Positions 35,666 through 49,156 are shown, counted from the first letter of the stretch. The stretch is 64,000 nucleotides of DNA from Candidatus Enterococcus moelleringii (GCF_017377575.1 NZ_JAFREM010000008.1:62001-126000); one strand, 5' to 3'. Numbers and translations: made by a program. Notes: a model not told the origin generated them from the letters alone.

Positions 35666-36961
35666 ATGATACCTCGTTATACACGACCTGAAATGGGTGA
35701 AATTTGGAGCGATGAAAATCGTTACCGTGCTTGGCTGGAAGTTGAAATTTTAGCGGATGAAGCATGGGCTGAACTAGGCGACATTCCAAAAGAAGATGTA
35801 AAAAAAATCCGGGAAAATGCTGATTTTGATATTGACCGTATTTTAGAAATTGAACAATCAACAAGACATGATGTGGTGGCTTTCACACGTGCTGTGTCAG
35901 AAACATTAGGTGAAGAACGCAAATGGGTTCATTATGGTTTAACTAGTACCGATGTAGTGGATACTGCTTATGGTTATCTTTACAAGCAAGCCAATGATAT
36001 TTTGCGTAAAGATTTAGCTGACTTTTTAACCATCGTTGGTGAAAAAGCCAAAGAACACAAATATACCGTCATGATGGGACGTACTCACGGTGTACATGCA
36101 GAGCCAACGACTTTTGGCTTGAAATTAGCGACTTGGTATTCTGAAATGAAGCGTAACATCGAACGTTTTGATCGCGCAGCAAAAGGGGTCGAAGCTGGGA
36201 AAATTTCTGGAGCTGTCGGCACCTTTGCCAATATCCCGCCGTTTGTTGAAGAATATGTTTGCGAACATTTAGGTATTCGCCCACAAGAAATTTCAACACA
36301 AGTATTGCCAAGAGATTTACATGCTGAATATTTTTCTGCATTGGCACTGATCGCAACTTCTGTTGAACGCTTTGCCACAGAAATTCGCGGCCTGCAAAAA
36401 TCAGAAACACGTGAAGTGGAAGAGTTCTTTGCCAAAGGACAAAAAGGTTCATCGGCAATGCCTCATAAACGCAATCCAATCGGCTCAGAAAATATGACTG
36501 GTTTGGCGCGCGTAGTTCGTGGGCACATGGTAACAGCCTATGAAGATGTTGCTTTATGGCACGAACGAGACATTTCCCATTCATCAGCTGAGCGAATTAT
36601 CGTTCCTGACACGACTATTTTAGTGGATTACATGCTGCATCGTTTTGGTAATATCGTTAAGAATCTAACGGTCTTCCCTGAAAACATGAAGCGCAATATG
36701 GATGCAACCTATGGCTTGATTTACAGCCAACGAGTATTGTTGAAGCTGATTGACAACGGGATGACTCGTGAAGAAGCTTATGACTTGGTTCAACCGAAAA
36801 CAGCATACGCTTGGGACAACCAAACAGCTTTCCGTCCATTACTGGAAGCTGACGAAAAAATCACCAGCGTCCTATCTGAAAGTGATTTAAACGATGCTTT
36901 TGACTACAACTATCATTTGAAGAACGTTGATCAAGTATTCGAACGGATTGGGATTAAATAG
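35666..36961 (+). CDS. purB: Adenylosuccinate lyase
   Basis: PurB (431 aa) acts twice: it splits SAICAR to AICAR and adenylosuccinate to AMP, both with release of fumarate. It belongs to the fumarase/aspartase superfamily. The catalytic His is in [14 protein letters not shown] (about 138-151), and the flexible signature loop with the catalytic serine is [16 protein letters not shown] (about 263-278). It lies 12 bases after purK and ends at a bidirectional terminator. Grouping with purEK rather than with purC separates it from the main IMP operon. Confidence 0.97.
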   Translation: MIPRYTRPEMGEIWSDENRYRAWLEVEILADEAWAELGDIPKEDVKKIRENADFDIDRILEIEQSTRHDVVAFTRAVSETLGEERKWVHYGLTSTDVVDTAYGYLYKQANDILRKDLADFLTIVGEKAKEHKYTVMMGRTHGVHAEPTTFGLKLATWYSEMKRNIERFDRAAKGVEAGKISGAVGTFANIPPFVEEYVCEHLGIRPQEISTQVLPRDLHAEYFSALALIATSVERFATEIRGLQKSETREVEEFFAKGQKGSSAMPHKRNPIGSENMTGLARVVRGHMVTAYEDVALWHERDISHSSAERIIVPDTTILVDYMLHRFGNIVKNLTVFPENMKRNMDATYGLIYSQRVLLKLIDNGMTREEAYDLVQPKTAYAWDNQTAFRPLLEADEKITSVLSESDLNDAFDYNYHLKNVDQVFERIGIK

Positions 36962-36962
36962 A

Positions 36963-36999
36963 ACAAAAAAGCCCGCATGTTTTTAAACATGCGGGTTTT
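36963..36999. terminator. Bidirectional terminator between purB and the convergent gene
   Basis: CCCGCATGTTT and AAACATGCGGG form an 11-bp perfect stem with TT as loop, with A's on the left and T's on the right, so it works on both strands. Confidence 0.92.
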
Positions 37000-37000
37000 A

Positions 37001-37372
37001 CTATGCGTAGGATTCCATTTCGATGAAGTAGGTTTGTTTTAAAGAATCTAATAGTGAAGAAATCAACGAATAATCGTAGGAATGATTATTGTACAGGATT
37101 TCGATCCGGTAAGAGTTCTTTAAAAATGAATGATCCTTCAATTGGGTTATTACTAATTCATCTTGATGATTGTTTTTAAAATGCAACGATTGCATACATT
37201 CTGAACGTTTGGGATTCCAAATTTTCTTCAAGTTGCGATAGGAATAAAAGCTGACATTGCAATTGCACGAATGGGTTTCATTTAAGCCTAATAGTGAATT
37301 AAGTAGTAATTGTTGATCGTGCTCAGATAGTGTGGCAATAAATTCTTGAGCAGCAGACTGTGGATCTAACAT
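37001..37372 (-). CDS. Uncharacterised protein with a CxC...C cluster
   Basis: A 123-residue protein that I do not recognise. The start is the second ATG (37372), because GGGGGA is 7 bases from it but only 1-2 from the ATG at 37378. The N-terminal 30 residues look like an amphipathic helical segment (QSAAQEFIATLSEHDQQLLLNSLLG). A cysteine-containing part follows (SCNCN at about 35-39 and SEC at about 58-60) with many aromatic and basic residues. The C-terminal half is strand-rich, ending in SSLLDSLKQTYFIEM. It could bind a metal, which is speculation. It stands alone between purB and purC, convergent with purB. Confidence 0.65.
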   Translation of the reverse strand: MLDPQSAAQEFIATLSEHDQQLLLNSLLGLNETHSCNCNVSFYSYRNLKKIWNPKRSECMQSLHFKNNHQDELVITQLKDHSFLKNSYRIEILYNNHSYDYSLISSLLDSLKQTYFIEMESYA

Positions 37373-37476
37373 AATCATTCCCCCGATATCATTCTCTCAA
37401 GTAAAATATATCATCCTTACAATCAATTGTAAACGTTCTCTCGTTTAAATTTGTTTTCTCACAAGATCAAGTTAGG

Positions 37477-37520
37477 TAAAACACGAACGATGACAAGAAA
37501 GTTTGGTTACAATATACGAT
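37477..37520. promoter_or_regulatory. PurR boxes upstream of purC
   Basis: A good PurBox (AAACACGAACGAT, 37479-37491) is the same sequence as the one before purE. At the spacing where an inverted partner should stand, the sequence reads ATATACGATAAAG, a degraded box (TACG instead of TTCG). The -35 of purC follows 7 bases later. Confidence 0.8.
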
Positions 37521-37526
37521 AAAGCG

Positions 37527-37555
37527 TTGACCCGGAAAATTTACCTTGTTAAACT
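37527..37555 (+). promoter_or_regulatory. Promoter of the purCSQLFMNHD operon
   Basis: TTGACC, 17 bases, then an extended -10 TGTTAAACT. The leader of about 65 bases runs to the GTG at 37626. Confidence 0.8.
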
Positions 37556-37625
37556 ATAAATGAAAGCAAAACGAACAATTTATGTCAATTTTCAGAGATT
37601 GTTCACAAAAAAGGAGCGTTTACGT

Positions 37626-38345
37626 GTGAAAAAAGAGGCATTGCTCTATGAAGGCAAAGCGAAACAGTTGTTCAAAACCGATGATCCAAAAGTTGTTTGG
37701 GTAGAATACTTGAATCAAGCGACTGCTTTAAACGGAGCAAAGAAAGATCAAATTGCTGGTAAAGGCGAACTTAACAATCAGATTACAAGTTTAATTTTTT
37801 CTTATCTTCACGAAGTGGGCATTGATAACCATTTTATCAAACAGCTGTCAGAAACAGAACAATTAATCCGTTCTGTTGAAATCATCCCTCTTGAAGTTGT
37901 GGTACGCAATGTTGCGGCTGGCAGCTTTGCAAAACGCCTTGCAATTACTGAAGGAACCCCGCTAAAATTTCCAATCGTTGAATTTTACTTCAAAAACGAT
38001 GCCTTGGACGACCCAATGATCACTGAAGATCACATTAAAGTGCTGGATATCGCAACCGCTGAAGAAATCGAAACGCTGCGTCAAATGGCACTGGACGTCA
38101 ATGAAGCACTAAAAAAACTGTTTACTGAAATCAAAATAAAACTGGTCGACTTTAAATTAGAATTTGGTCGTACTGAAACTGGTGAAATCCTGTTGGCCGA
38201 TGAAGTGTCGCCGGATACTTGCCGTTTATGGGACTTAACTACCAACGACCACTTAGATAAAGATATTTACCGCCGTGATTTAGGGGATATCATTCCCGTT
38301 TATCAAGAAGTATACAACCGATTAAACCAACGAAAAGGAGCTTAA
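37626..38345 (+). CDS. purC: Phosphoribosylaminoimidazole-succinocarboxamide synthase
   Basis: PurC (239 aa) joins CAIR and aspartate with ATP to make SAICAR. The N-terminal [11 protein letters not shown] (about 6-16) and the catalytic-core motifs [14 protein letters not shown] (about 95-108) and [14 protein letters not shown] (about 195-208) are intact. The start is GTG 37626 with AAGGAG 9 bases before; an ATG at 37560 would lie at the transcript start without a ribosome binding site and add 22 residues foreign to the family. It is the first gene of the nine-gene purine operon. Confidence 0.95.
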   Translation: MKKEALLYEGKAKQLFKTDDPKVVWVEYLNQATALNGAKKDQIAGKGELNNQITSLIFSYLHEVGIDNHFIKQLSETEQLIRSVEIIPLEVVVRNVAAGSFAKRLAITEGTPLKFPIVEFYFKNDALDDPMITEDHIKVLDIATAEEIETLRQMALDVNEALKKLFTEIKIKLVDFKLEFGRTETGEILLADEVSPDTCRLWDLTTNDHLDKDIYRRDLGDIIPVYQEVYNRLNQRKGA

Positions 38346-38348
38346 CCC

Positions 38349-38603
38349 ATGTATTTTGTAAAAGTTTATGTCACGTATAAAGAGTCAGTTCTAGATCCTC
38401 AAGGAGAAGCCGTAAAAGGAGCCGTTCACCGTTTAGGTTACGAAGAAATCGAAGAAATCCGTATCGGAAAATACTTCGAGATGAAAGTTGCTAAAAGTGA
38501 TCGTTCAGTGGAAGAAATGATTGAAGAAGTTTGTGACAAGTTATTAGCAAATGTCAACATGGAAACGTATCGTTTTGAGATCCTTGAGATGGAGGAAGTT
38601 TAG
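38349..38603 (+). CDS. purS: Phosphoribosylformylglycinamidine synthase subunit PurS
   Basis: PurS (84 aa) is the small bridging subunit that holds PurQ to the small-type PurL. The family pattern is complete: [28 protein letters not shown] followed by [10 protein letters not shown] and a final strand. It is three bases behind purC. Presence of PurS agrees with the short PurL and separate PurQ here. Confidence 0.95.
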   Translation: MYFVKVYVTYKESVLDPQGEAVKGAVHRLGYEEIEEIRIGKYFEMKVAKSDRSVEEMIEEVCDKLLANVNMETYRFEILEMEEV

Positions 38604-38604
38604 C

Positions 38605-39285
38605 ATGAAATTTGCTGTCATTGTATTTCCTGGTTCCAACTGCGACATGGATATGTATTGGGCAATGAAAGAGATCATGGGAGCCGATTGCGAATACGTG
38701 CGCTATGATGCCGACAGCTTAGAAGACTTCGATGGCGTATTATTGCCGGGAGGGTTTTCTTACGGCGACTATTTACGTTGCGGCGCGATTGCTCGTTTTG
38801 CCAACATTATGAATGAAGTCGTTCGTTTTGCTGAAGAAGGCAAGCCTGTCTTTGGTACCTGTAATGGATTCCAAATTTTAACGGAAGCTGGTCTGCTGCC
38901 AGGGGCATTGCGCAGAAATGATTCGTTGAAATTTATCAGTAAAATTACGCCATTAAAAGTTGTGAATACCCAAACAAAATTCACTAGTGAATATGCACAA
39001 GACGAAGTGATTCAAATTCCAGTGGCTCATGGAGAAGGCAATTACTATTGTGACGAAGAAACCTTGGCGGAATTGAAAGCCAACAATCAAATCGTCTTTA
39101 CCTATGAAGGAGACAACATCAACGGCAGTATCGAAAACATCGCCGGTATTATTAATAAAGAAGGCAATGTCCTAGGTATGATGCCCCATCCAGAACGGGC
39201 AATGGAAGAATTGTTGGGCTCAGAGGATGGCAAAAAATTCTTTGCTTCTATTTTAAACAACTTCGGAAAGGTGACCGCTAACTAA
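38605..39285 (+). CDS. purQ: Phosphoribosylformylglycinamidine synthase subunit PurQ (glutaminase)
   Basis: PurQ (226 aa) is the class I glutamine amidotransferase that feeds ammonia to PurL. The nucleophile Cys is in [10 protein letters not shown] (Cys about 86), and the His-Glu pair in [12 protein letters not shown] (about 192-203). It opens with [18 protein letters not shown] 38605 follows GGAGGAAG; upstream in-frame codons lie inside purS. It overlaps purL by one base. Confidence 0.96.
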   Translation: MKFAVIVFPGSNCDMDMYWAMKEIMGADCEYVRYDADSLEDFDGVLLPGGFSYGDYLRCGAIARFANIMNEVVRFAEEGKPVFGTCNGFQILTEAGLLPGALRRNDSLKFISKITPLKVVNTQTKFTSEYAQDEVIQIPVAHGEGNYYCDEETLAELKANNQIVFTYEGDNINGSIENIAGIINKEGNVLGMMPHPERAMEELLGSEDGKKFFASILNNFGKVTAN

Positions 39286-41504
39286 TGATAAACGTAGAAC
39301 CGACACCACAACAGATTAAAGATCAGCGTATTTATGCTGAATGGGGCTTAACCGATGAAGAATACCGCTTAATTTCAGAAGACATTATCGGCCGGATGCC
39401 TAACTATACAGAAACAGGTTTGTTTTCTGTAATGTGGAGCGAGCATTGTTCTTACAAAAACTCAAAACCAGTTTTGCGAAAATTCCCAACCGATGGAGAG
39501 CAAGTATTGCAAGGACCAGGTGAAGGTGCTGGGATTGTTGATATTGGCGATGGTCAGGCGGTTGTGTTTAAGGCGGAAAGTCATAATCACCCATCTGCGG
39601 TAGAGCCTTATGAAGGAGCAGCAACTGGCGTAGGCGGAATTATTCGCGACATCTTCAGTATGGGTGCTCGTCCGATTGCTTGTTTGGATTCCCTGCGTTT
39701 TGGTGAATTAGACAATGAACGAACGAAGTATTTATTAGAAGAAGTAGTAGCTGGAATCAGCGGCTACGGCAACTGTATTGGGATTCCAACTGTCGGAGGA
39801 GAAGTAGCTTTTGATCCTTGTTATGATGGTAATCCGCTAGTTAATGCGATGTGTGTCGGCTTGATCGACCATAAAGATATTCAAAAAGGCCAGGCTAAGG
39901 GCGTGGGCAACTCAATTATGTATGTTGGCGCTAAAACAGGCCGCGATGGTATCCACGGGGCAACTTTTGCTTCAGAAGAATTTGTTGAAGGGGAAGAGCA
40001 ACAACGTTCAGCTGTTCAAGTGGGCGATCCTTTCATGGAAAAACTATTGCTGGAAGCTTGTCTGGAATTGATTTTGGACCATGCAGATATTTTAGTTGGG
40101 ATTCAGGACATGGGTGCGGCTGGTTTAGTTTCATCTAGTGCTGAAATGGCTTCAAAAGCTGGATCAGGGTTGAAATTGTACTTGGATGATGTGCCTCAAC
40201 GGGAAACCAACATGACACCATACGAAATGATGCTGTCTGAATCACAAGAACGGATGCTGATTTGTGTCGAACAAGGACATGAAGAAGAAGTCGTTGAATT
40301 GTTTAAAAAATATGAATTAGATGCAGTTACGATCGGTGAAGTAACTGATGATGGTTTGTATCGTTTGTACCATCATGATGTAGAAGTAGCGAATTTGCCA
40401 GTTGATGCGCTAGCTGAGGATGCGCCGGTTTATGAAAATGAACGGACTGAACCAGCACGGATTAAAGAATTTGCGACAATGGCTGACTTTGTACCTGAAG
40501 TAAGTGATGCAACGGAAACCTTATTAAAATTATTGAAGCAGCCAACGATTGCTTCAAAACGTTCGATTTATGAAACCTACGACTCACAAGTACGTACTAA
40601 TACTGTGGTTCGTCCGGGAAGCGACGCAGCCGTATTACGGGTGCGCGGTACAAATAAAGCATTGGCTATGACGACGGACTGTAATGCTCGTTTCTTGTAT
40701 CTAAACCCAGAAATCGGCGGACAAATTGCGGTGGCAGAAGCGGCTCGGAATATCGTAGCTTCAGGTGGACAACCTTTAGCAATTACTGACTGCTTGAACT
40801 ACGGTTCGCCCGAAAAACCAGAAGTGTTCTGGGAACTATGGACTTCGGCTGACGGTATTTCTGAAGCTTGTCGTGAATTAAACACGCCAGTCATTTCTGG
40901 AAATGTTTCTCTTTATAATGAAACAAACGGAAAAGCGATCTATCCAACGCCGATGATCGGTATGGTTGGTTTAATTGAAGACTTGAAGCATATTACCACT
41001 CAAGAATTTAAACAAGCTGGCGATTTGGTGTATGTTGTGGGTGAAACTAAAGCAGACTTCAACGGCAGTGAAATTCAAAAAATGCAAATCGGCCGTATTG
41101 AAGGTAAAATCATGGACTTTGATTTAGCAGCTGAAAAAGCCAATCAAGAAGCGATGTTAAAAGCGATTAAAGCTGGTTTAGTAGCTAGTTGTCATGATTG
41201 CGCTGAAGGCGGCGTAGCTGTGGCAGTTGCCGAGGCAACCTTCAAGAATGAGCTTGGCGTAACTGCCAAATTGAACATGCCAAAAGAAAATCTGTTTGCT
41301 GAGACTCAATCACGCTTTGTGGTTTCTGTTTCCAAAGAAAACCAAGCGGCCTTTGAAGAAGCAATGGGAGATAAAGCCCGATTAGTCGGTGAAGTAACCG
41401 ACAATGGCGAACTAGCAATCCAAGTGGAAGATGCAAAAATTCAAGTGGCAACGAAGCAAGCGGCAGATTTATGGGAGGAAGCTATTCCATGTCTTATGAA
41501 GTAA
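39285..41504 (+). CDS. purL: Phosphoribosylformylglycinamidine synthase subunit PurL (small form)
   Basis: Small PurL (739 aa) turns FGAR into FGAM with ATP and ammonia delivered by PurQ. Typical parts are [15 protein letters not shown] (catalytic His about 53), [14 protein letters not shown] (about 93-106), the [14 protein letters not shown] stretch and the second AIRS-like half with [17 protein letters not shown]. It overlaps the start region of purF by 16 bases (counting purF from 41489). Length and partners mark it as the small form that needs PurS and PurQ. Confidence 0.97.
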   Translation: MINVEPTPQQIKDQRIYAEWGLTDEEYRLISEDIIGRMPNYTETGLFSVMWSEHCSYKNSKPVLRKFPTDGEQVLQGPGEGAGIVDIGDGQAVVFKAESHNHPSAVEPYEGAATGVGGIIRDIFSMGARPIACLDSLRFGELDNERTKYLLEEVVAGISGYGNCIGIPTVGGEVAFDPCYDGNPLVNAMCVGLIDHKDIQKGQAKGVGNSIMYVGAKTGRDGIHGATFASEEFVEGEEQQRSAVQVGDPFMEKLLLEACLELILDHADILVGIQDMGAAGLVSSSAEMASKAGSGLKLYLDDVPQRETNMTPYEMMLSESQERMLICVEQGHEEEVVELFKKYELDAVTIGEVTDDGLYRLYHHDVEVANLPVDALAEDAPVYENERTEPARIKEFATMADFVPEVSDATETLLKLLKQPTIASKRSIYETYDSQVRTNTVVRPGSDAAVLRVRGTNKALAMTTDCNARFLYLNPEIGGQIAVAEAARNIVASGGQPLAITDCLNYGSPEKPEVFWELWTSADGISEACRELNTPVISGNVSLYNETNGKAIYPTPMIGMVGLIEDLKHITTQEFKQAGDLVYVVGETKADFNGSEIQKMQIGRIEGKIMDFDLAAEKANQEAMLKAIKAGLVASCHDCAEGGVAVAVAEATFKNELGVTAKLNMPKENLFAETQSRFVVSVSKENQAAFEEAMGDKARLVGEVTDNGELAIQVEDAKIQVATKQAADLWEEAIPCLMK

Positions 41505-42934
41505 GAAGTTTAAATGAAGAATGTGGCGTATTCGGCATCTGGGGTCACCCAGATGCTTCCCGCGTCACTTATTTTGGTTTGCATAGTCTTCAGCATCGTG
41601 GGCAAGAAGGTGCCGGGATTGTTGCAAACGATCAAGGCAAACTGACAGGCTATCGCGGGTTAGGACTATTATCCGAAGTGTTTAAAGATGACGCTCAGCT
41701 GTCTAGCTTAACTGGACAAGCAGCGATTGGACACGTCCGCTATGCGACTGCAGGCAATGGCAGTGTAGATAACATTCAACCGTTTTTATTCAAATTTTAT
41801 GACGGCGACGTAGCTTTAGCCCATAACGGGAATTTGACTAACGCGAAAAGCCTACGAACAGAATTGGAAAAAGATGGAGCGATTCTTCATTCCAACTCTG
41901 ATACAGAAATTTTAATGCACTTGATTCGCCGGAGTAACAAGGAAACATTCCTTGATCAGTTAAAGGAATCTTTAAACGCTGTAAAAGGCGGCTTTGCCTA
42001 CTTAATGATGACTGAAGATTCAATGGTTGCTGCTCTAGATGCTAACGGTTTCCGTCCGTTGTCAATTGGTCGCATGGTCAACGGCGCCTATGTGGTTGCT
42101 TCAGAGACCTGTGCCTTAGAAGTTGTCGGCGCGGAGTTCATTCAAGATGTGAATCCTGGTGAAATTATCATTATTAATGATGAAGGTCTAACCGTGGATC
42201 GTTTTACAGAAGATACCCAGCATGCGATTTGTTCAATGGAATATATTTACTTTGCTCGTCCGGATTCTAATATCGCCGGCGTGAATGTTCATAGTGCCAG
42301 AAAGAAAATGGGGAAAACCTTAGCGATGGAAGCACCTATTGATGCCGATATGGTAGTGGGGGTTCCTAACTCTTCCTTATCTGCAGCTAGCGGGTACGCT
42401 GAAGCATCAGGGATTCCTTACGAAATGGGCTTGGTGAAAAATCAATATGTCGCTCGGACCTTTATCCAACCGACACAAGAACTTCGGGAACAAGGTGTCC
42501 GCATGAAGCTTTCAGCCGTAAGCGGTGTCGTTGAAGGCAAAAAGGTGATTATGGTAGATGATTCCATCGTTCGTGGAACCACTAGCCGCCGGATTGTTAA
42601 TTTATTGAAGGAAGCAGGAGCCAAAGAGGTACACGTACGAATTGCTTCTCCTCCGTTGCGCTACCCATGTTTTTACGGGATTGATATTCAGACCCGGAAA
42701 GAATTAATTGCAGCCAATCATACGGTTGACGAAATTCGCGACTGTATTGAAGCTGATTCTTTAGCCTTTTTAAGTGAAGAAGGCTTGATTCAATCCATCG
42801 GCTTGAACTTTGATGCTCCTTATTCTGGTTTGTGTATGGCTTATTTTAACGGCGATTTCCCAACCCCATTGTATGATTATGAAGATCAGTATCAAGCATC
42901 ACTAAAAGAAAAAACATCTTTCTTTCTAAAATAG
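41489..42934 (+). CDS. purF: Amidophosphoribosyltransferase
   Basis: PurF (481 aa) makes phosphoribosylamine from PRPP and glutamine, the committed step of the pathway and the usual point of AMP/GMP feedback. The first 11 residues form a propeptide; Cys12 (EECGVFG) is the glutaminase nucleophile. The PRPP loop is [14 protein letters not shown] (about 348-361). The absence of a visible Fe-S cysteine quartet was not checked residue by residue. ATG 41489 is chosen: GGGAGG (41473-41478) is correctly placed for it, and an ATG at 41471 lies before that site. It overlaps the purL end. Confidence 0.95.
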   Translation: MSYEVRSLNEECGVFGIWGHPDASRVTYFGLHSLQHRGQEGAGIVANDQGKLTGYRGLGLLSEVFKDDAQLSSLTGQAAIGHVRYATAGNGSVDNIQPFLFKFYDGDVALAHNGNLTNAKSLRTELEKDGAILHSNSDTEILMHLIRRSNKETFLDQLKESLNAVKGGFAYLMMTEDSMVAALDANGFRPLSIGRMVNGAYVVASETCALEVVGAEFIQDVNPGEIIIINDEGLTVDRFTEDTQHAICSMEYIYFARPDSNIAGVNVHSARKKMGKTLAMEAPIDADMVVGVPNSSLSAASGYAEASGIPYEMGLVKNQYVARTFIQPTQELREQGVRMKLSAVSGVVEGKKVIMVDDSIVRGTTSRRIVNLLKEAGAKEVHVRIASPPLRYPCFYGIDIQTRKELIAANHTVDEIRDCIEADSLAFLSEEGLIQSIGLNFDAPYSGLCMAYFNGDFPTPLYDYEDQYQASLKEKTSFFLK

Positions 42935-42979
42935 AACTAAGCAAGAGGACTAACTTTTAATTAAAAAGGGGCGAATGAA

Positions 42980-44023
42980 GTGGCAAACGCGTATGCAAAA
43001 GCCGGTGTGGATGTAGAAGCTGGTTATGAAGTAGTAGAACGCATCAAAAAGCATGTAAAACGAACAGAACGAATGGGTGTTATGGGAGCCATAGGTGGAT
43101 TTGGCGGTTGTTTTGATTTGAGTCAATTTGATGTGAAAGAACCAGTTTTGGTTTCTGGTACCGATGGTGTCGGGACTAAATTGATGGTAGCTATTCAAGC
43201 GGATCAGCATGATCAAATCGGGATTGATTGTGTGGCCATGTGCGTGAACGATATCGTGGCGCAAGGCGCTGAACCTTTATACTTTTTAGATTATATTGCT
43301 ACCGGCAAAAATGTTCCAGCTCGTTTGGAACAGGTAGTCGCTGGCGTAGCTGAGGGCTGTGTTCAAGCTGGAGCGGCCTTAATCGGCGGCGAAACGGCTG
43401 AAATGCCTGGTATGTATGGTGAAGATGATTATGATTTAGCTGGATTTACCGTGGGTATTGCGGAAAAGAGTCAAATGATTACCGGCGAAAAGATCAAAGC
43501 CGGCGATGTATTAATCGGCTTACCTTCTTCCGGTATTCACTCAAATGGCTATTCGTTAGTTCGTAAAATATTCTTTGAGCAAAAAGGTCTAACTGTGGAT
43601 GCAAAGATTCCAGAATTAAATGATAAAAAGCTGGCTGACGAATTACTGACGCCAACTAGAATCTATGTTTCTGCTGTGTTGCCGTTAGTAAAAAAAGAAT
43701 TAGTTAACGGGATTGCTCACGTAACGGGTGGCGGTTTTGTGGAAAATATTCCTCGCATGCTGCCGGATAACTTGGCTTGTGAGATTAACTTAGGTTCATG
43801 GCCGGTATTGCCGATTTTTGATGTAATGGAAAAATACGGCGAAATCCCAGCTATGGAAATGTATGAAATTTTCAACATGGGTATTGGCATGGTCTTAGCT
43901 GTTTCTCCGGAAAAAGCAGCCCAAGTAGAGGAAACTTTGAAAGTGCTAAAAGAAGATTACTATACCATCGGTCAGGTAACTGAACGTCAGGATGAAGCCA
44001 TCAGCTTTAAAGGAGCCAACTAA
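42980..44023 (+). CDS. purM: Phosphoribosylformylglycinamidine cyclo-ligase (AIR synthetase)
   Basis: PurM (347 aa) closes the imidazole ring, turning FGAM into AIR. It has the AIRS fold with [10 protein letters not shown] (about 36-45), [12 protein letters not shown] (about 55-66), [12 protein letters not shown] (about 135-146) and THVTGGGF-like [15 protein letters not shown]. The start is a GTG at 42980 after AAAGGGGCG; the ATG at 42975 is out of frame. A 45-base gap follows purF without promoter or terminator signals. It overlaps purN by one base. Confidence 0.96.
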   Translation: MANAYAKAGVDVEAGYEVVERIKKHVKRTERMGVMGAIGGFGGCFDLSQFDVKEPVLVSGTDGVGTKLMVAIQADQHDQIGIDCVAMCVNDIVAQGAEPLYFLDYIATGKNVPARLEQVVAGVAEGCVQAGAALIGGETAEMPGMYGEDDYDLAGFTVGIAEKSQMITGEKIKAGDVLIGLPSSGIHSNGYSLVRKIFFEQKGLTVDAKIPELNDKKLADELLTPTRIYVSAVLPLVKKELVNGIAHVTGGGFVENIPRMLPDNLACEINLGSWPVLPIFDVMEKYGEIPAMEMYEIFNMGIGMVLAVSPEKAAQVEETLKVLKEDYYTIGQVTERQDEAISFKGAN

Positions 44024-44591
44024 TGAGATTAGCAGTATTAGCCTCTGGCAATGGGTCAAACTTCGAAGCGATCGCTCAAGCCGTCAAAGCTGGAGATATA
44101 TCAGCTGAGATCGTGCTGTTGTTTTCCGATCATCGGGATGCTTATGTATTGGAACGGGCAAAAAACAACAATATCCCAGCAGAGGCCTTTGAATTAAAAG
44201 AGTTTGAAAACAAAAAGGCTTATGAAGCTGCTTTGCTGGAATTGCTGGCGGAGCATCAAGTGGATTTGATTGTTTTGGCTGGCTATATGCGGATTATCGG
44301 GGAAGGCTTATTGGAAGCTTATCCGAATCGGATCGTGAATATTCATCCAGCGTTGCTGCCGAATTTCCCTGGACTGCATGGGATTAAGGATGCTTTCGAA
44401 GCGAAGGTCACTGAAACTGGGGTGACGGTTCATTACATCGATAGCGGTGTGGATACTGGTCCGATCATCGCGCAAGAAGCGGTAGCGGTGGATTCAGAGG
44501 AAACATTGGAACAATTAGAAGAAAAAATACATCAAGTGGAGCATCAGCTGTATCCACGAGTAATTGCTGAAATTGTAAAGGAGACGTCAAA

Positions 44592-44595
<4 letters not shown>
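44023..44595 (+). CDS. purN: Phosphoribosylglycinamide formyltransferase
   Basis: PurN (190 aa) formylates GAR using 10-formyl-tetrahydrofolate. It opens with [16 protein letters not shown] (GNGSN phosphate loop, 8-12). The formyl-transfer block [15 protein letters not shown] (about 106-120) holds the catalytic Asn/His, and [15 protein letters not shown] (about 137-151) the catalytic Asp. The start overlaps purM, the end overlaps purH by four bases (ATGA). Confidence 0.96.
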
Positions 44596-47392
<2,797 letters not shown>

Positions 47393-47402
47393 CTAGTCAA
47401 GG

Positions 47403-47433
47403 CAGGTACTCTGAAAAGAGTATCTGTTTTTTT
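47403..47433 (+). terminator. Terminator of the main purine operon
   Basis: CAGGTACTCT pairs with AGAGTATCTG (one wobble) around GAAA, followed by seven T's. Confidence 0.93.
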
Positions 47434-47590
47434 GTTCCTTGTTTTCTTAAATTATATGAAATAAATTAGCAATTGATGCTTTACAGATCGTCGAATAAGA
47501 GCGATAATATTGAAGGTTTGACAGAGAAACTCATTAAATGAAACCTTGATGGGTTTTTAATGGGAATGTTTGGTACATAATAGTGTTGAT

Positions 47591-47607
47591 GTGAAAGCGC
47601 TCTTTAC
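47591..47607. promoter_or_regulatory. Catabolite-response-element-like site upstream of the aldo/keto reductase
   Basis: GTGAAAGCGCTCTTTAC resembles the CcpA site TGWAANCGNTNWCA but lacks the final CA. It is about 80 bases before the predicted start of transcription, where CcpA sites tend to activate. The rest of the 323-base gap (47393-47715) holds the purD terminator and the promoter at 47645; I see nothing else. Confidence 0.35.
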
Positions 47608-47644
47608 CAATTCTTTGCAATTTCGAAAGGATATTGCATTTAAA

Positions 47645-47673
47645 ATGACAGAACCCAAATTAAGTGTTAAACT
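47645..47673 (+). promoter_or_regulatory. Promoter of the aldo/keto reductase gene
   Basis: ATGACA, 17 bases, then an extended -10 TGTTAAACT, identical to the extended -10 of purC. Confidence 0.65.
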
Positions 47674-47715
47674 TATTATGATAAAACGATTAGAAAAATA
47701 AAAGGGGATTAGTAC

Positions 47716-48630
47716 ATGCGAAAAATCAAATTTGGTTCGACTGACTTAGACGTTTCAGCCGTTATTTTGGGCTGTATGCGAATGAATAAAGCAGAAGACC
47801 CTGTTCGTGTCATCGAAACAGCTTACGAGCATGGTATCAATTTCTTTGATCATGCCGATATTTATAGTAAAGGGGAATGCGAAGAAGTCTTTCGCGACGC
47901 CTTGAAGAAGACCAGCATCAAACGGGAAGACCTAATTATTCAAAGTAAATGCGGCATTGTTCCTGGTGTCATGTTTGACTTTTCAAAGGAACACATCATT
48001 GAAGCTGTCGAAGGCAGTTTGCAGCGTTTAGGAACGGATTATCTGGATGCTATGCTGCTGCACCGTCCTGATGCTCTAGTGGAGCCGGAAGAAGTAGCAG
48101 AAGCTTTTTCTAAATTAGAAAAAGAAGGAAAAGTTCGTCATTTTGGTGTAAGCAACCAAAATCCAAGCCAAATCGAATTATTGAAGACGGCAGTGAAACA
48201 ACCGTTAGTTGCCAATCAATTGCAATTTGGCATTATGCATACCGGTATGATCGATCAAGGTATTCATGTGAATATGACGGATGACCGCAGTGTCGATCAT
48301 GATGGTGGTTTGATCGAGTATTCTCGCATTAACCAAATGACCATCCAAGCATGGTCACCGTATCAATACGGCTTCTTTGAAGGAGTCTTTATTGATAACC
48401 CGAAATTCCCAGAACTAAACGAAAAACTAAAAGAGCTGGCAGCACGTTATGGTACAACGCCAACAGGTTTAGCAAGTGCCTGGATTTTACGTCATCCAGC
48501 CAATATGCAAGTCATTGCCGGAACAATGAACGAACAACGCATCAAAGAAATTGCGGAAGCAGCCGAAATCGTATTATCGAGAGAAGATTGGTACAGCATC
48601 TATCTCGCTGCGGGGAATGACTTACCTTAG
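47716..48630 (+). CDS. Aldo/keto reductase, YdhF-type
   Basis: A 304-residue NADPH-dependent oxidoreductase with the AKR TIM barrel. The tetrad can be placed: Asp in FFDHADIYSKG (Asp and Tyr about 46-55), Lys in IIQSKCGI (about 79) and His in AMLLHRPDAL (about 119). The phosphate-binding C-terminal part has IAGTMNEQRIKE. It is closest to the E. coli YdhF group; substrates of this group are poorly known. Ribosome binding site AAAGGGG. It is followed after 20 bases by a small unknown gene, probably cotranscribed. Confidence 0.88.
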   Translation: MRKIKFGSTDLDVSAVILGCMRMNKAEDPVRVIETAYEHGINFFDHADIYSKGECEEVFRDALKKTSIKREDLIIQSKCGIVPGVMFDFSKEHIIEAVEGSLQRLGTDYLDAMLLHRPDALVEPEEVAEAFSKLEKEGKVRHFGVSNQNPSQIELLKTAVKQPLVANQLQFGIMHTGMIDQGIHVNMTDDRSVDHDGGLIEYSRINQMTIQAWSPYQYGFFEGVFIDNPKFPELNEKLKELAARYGTTPTGLASAWILRHPANMQVIAGTMNEQRIKEIAEAAEIVLSREDWYSIYLAAGNDLP

Positions 48631-48650
48631 TAATGAAGGAGGCGAGTGAT

Positions 48651-49088
48651 ATGGGAAACAAGTGGCAAACATCGCAAATGGAAGCAGCCAAGCCTGATTT
48701 AGACCAGTTTATGGACTTTTTACCGAATGCCCATTACTTAAAAATTTTACTTGCGCAGTTGAATCGTCATTACGACCCTGAAATCAAGATTATGTTTCAG
48801 AAACGATTTGGCTGGTATATCGAGGTAGTTCAATATGGCGGCATTTTGAGTCGAATTATTATTCACGACGATTACTTTTCTGTGGTGACACCTTTTCCGG
48901 AGTTCAGCACAAGCTATTTAAATCCGATGCTGCAGGTGATGTCAGATGAATTCAAGGAACAATACGCTCATGTGACAAAAGATACAAAGCAGTTTGAAAT
49001 GAATGTGACAACGGAAGCTGAGATGGAGGATGTCATCTATTTAGTCAGTCTTCAGGCGAAAAAATTAAGAGAAACGCAAAAAGTTTGA
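48651..49088 (+). CDS. Uncharacterised small protein (145 aa)
   Basis: I do not recognise the family. ATG 48651 is chosen because AAGGAGG (48636-48642) lies ahead of it; an ATG at 48633 precedes that site. The sequence is soluble and mixed alpha/beta: an N-terminal acidic helix (AAKPDLDQFMDFLPN), then a strand-turn-strand part rich in aromatic residues (RFGWYIEVVQYGGILSRIIIHDDYFSVVTPF) and C-terminal helices. No cysteines, membrane spans or catalytic signature. Its place behind the aldo/keto reductase suggests a shared transcript but no function follows from that. Confidence 0.7.
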   Translation: MGNKWQTSQMEAAKPDLDQFMDFLPNAHYLKILLAQLNRHYDPEIKIMFQKRFGWYIEVVQYGGILSRIIIHDDYFSVVTPFPEFSTSYLNPMLQVMSDEFKEQYAHVTKDTKQFEMNVTTEAEMEDVIYLVSLQAKKLRETQKV

Positions 49089-49091
49089 TGG

Positions 49092-49114
49092 AACGTTCGT
49101 GTTTTGCGAACATT
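49092..49114. promoter_or_regulatory. Overlapping, outward-facing PurR boxes before guaC
   Basis: TTTTGCGAACATT (+ strand, 49102-49114) and, on the - strand, AAACACGAACGTT (49092-49104) both match the PurBox well. They overlap and point away from each other, unlike the inward-facing pairs of the pur operons. They end 13 bases before the guaC -35 box. Confidence 0.65.
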
Positions 49115-49127
49115 AATCAAAAAAAGC

Positions 49128-49156
49128 TTGCTTTTTATTTTGAATTGTTGTAAATT
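49128..49156 (+). promoter_or_regulatory. Promoter of guaC
   Basis: TTGCTT, 17 bases, then TAAATT. The start of transcription would be near 49163, inside the left arm of the following stem-loop. Confidence 0.55.

Noticed and set aside
36069-36584. 171-codon open frame on the minus strand inside purB
   Set aside because: Antisense to purB with no start signals and no recognisable family.
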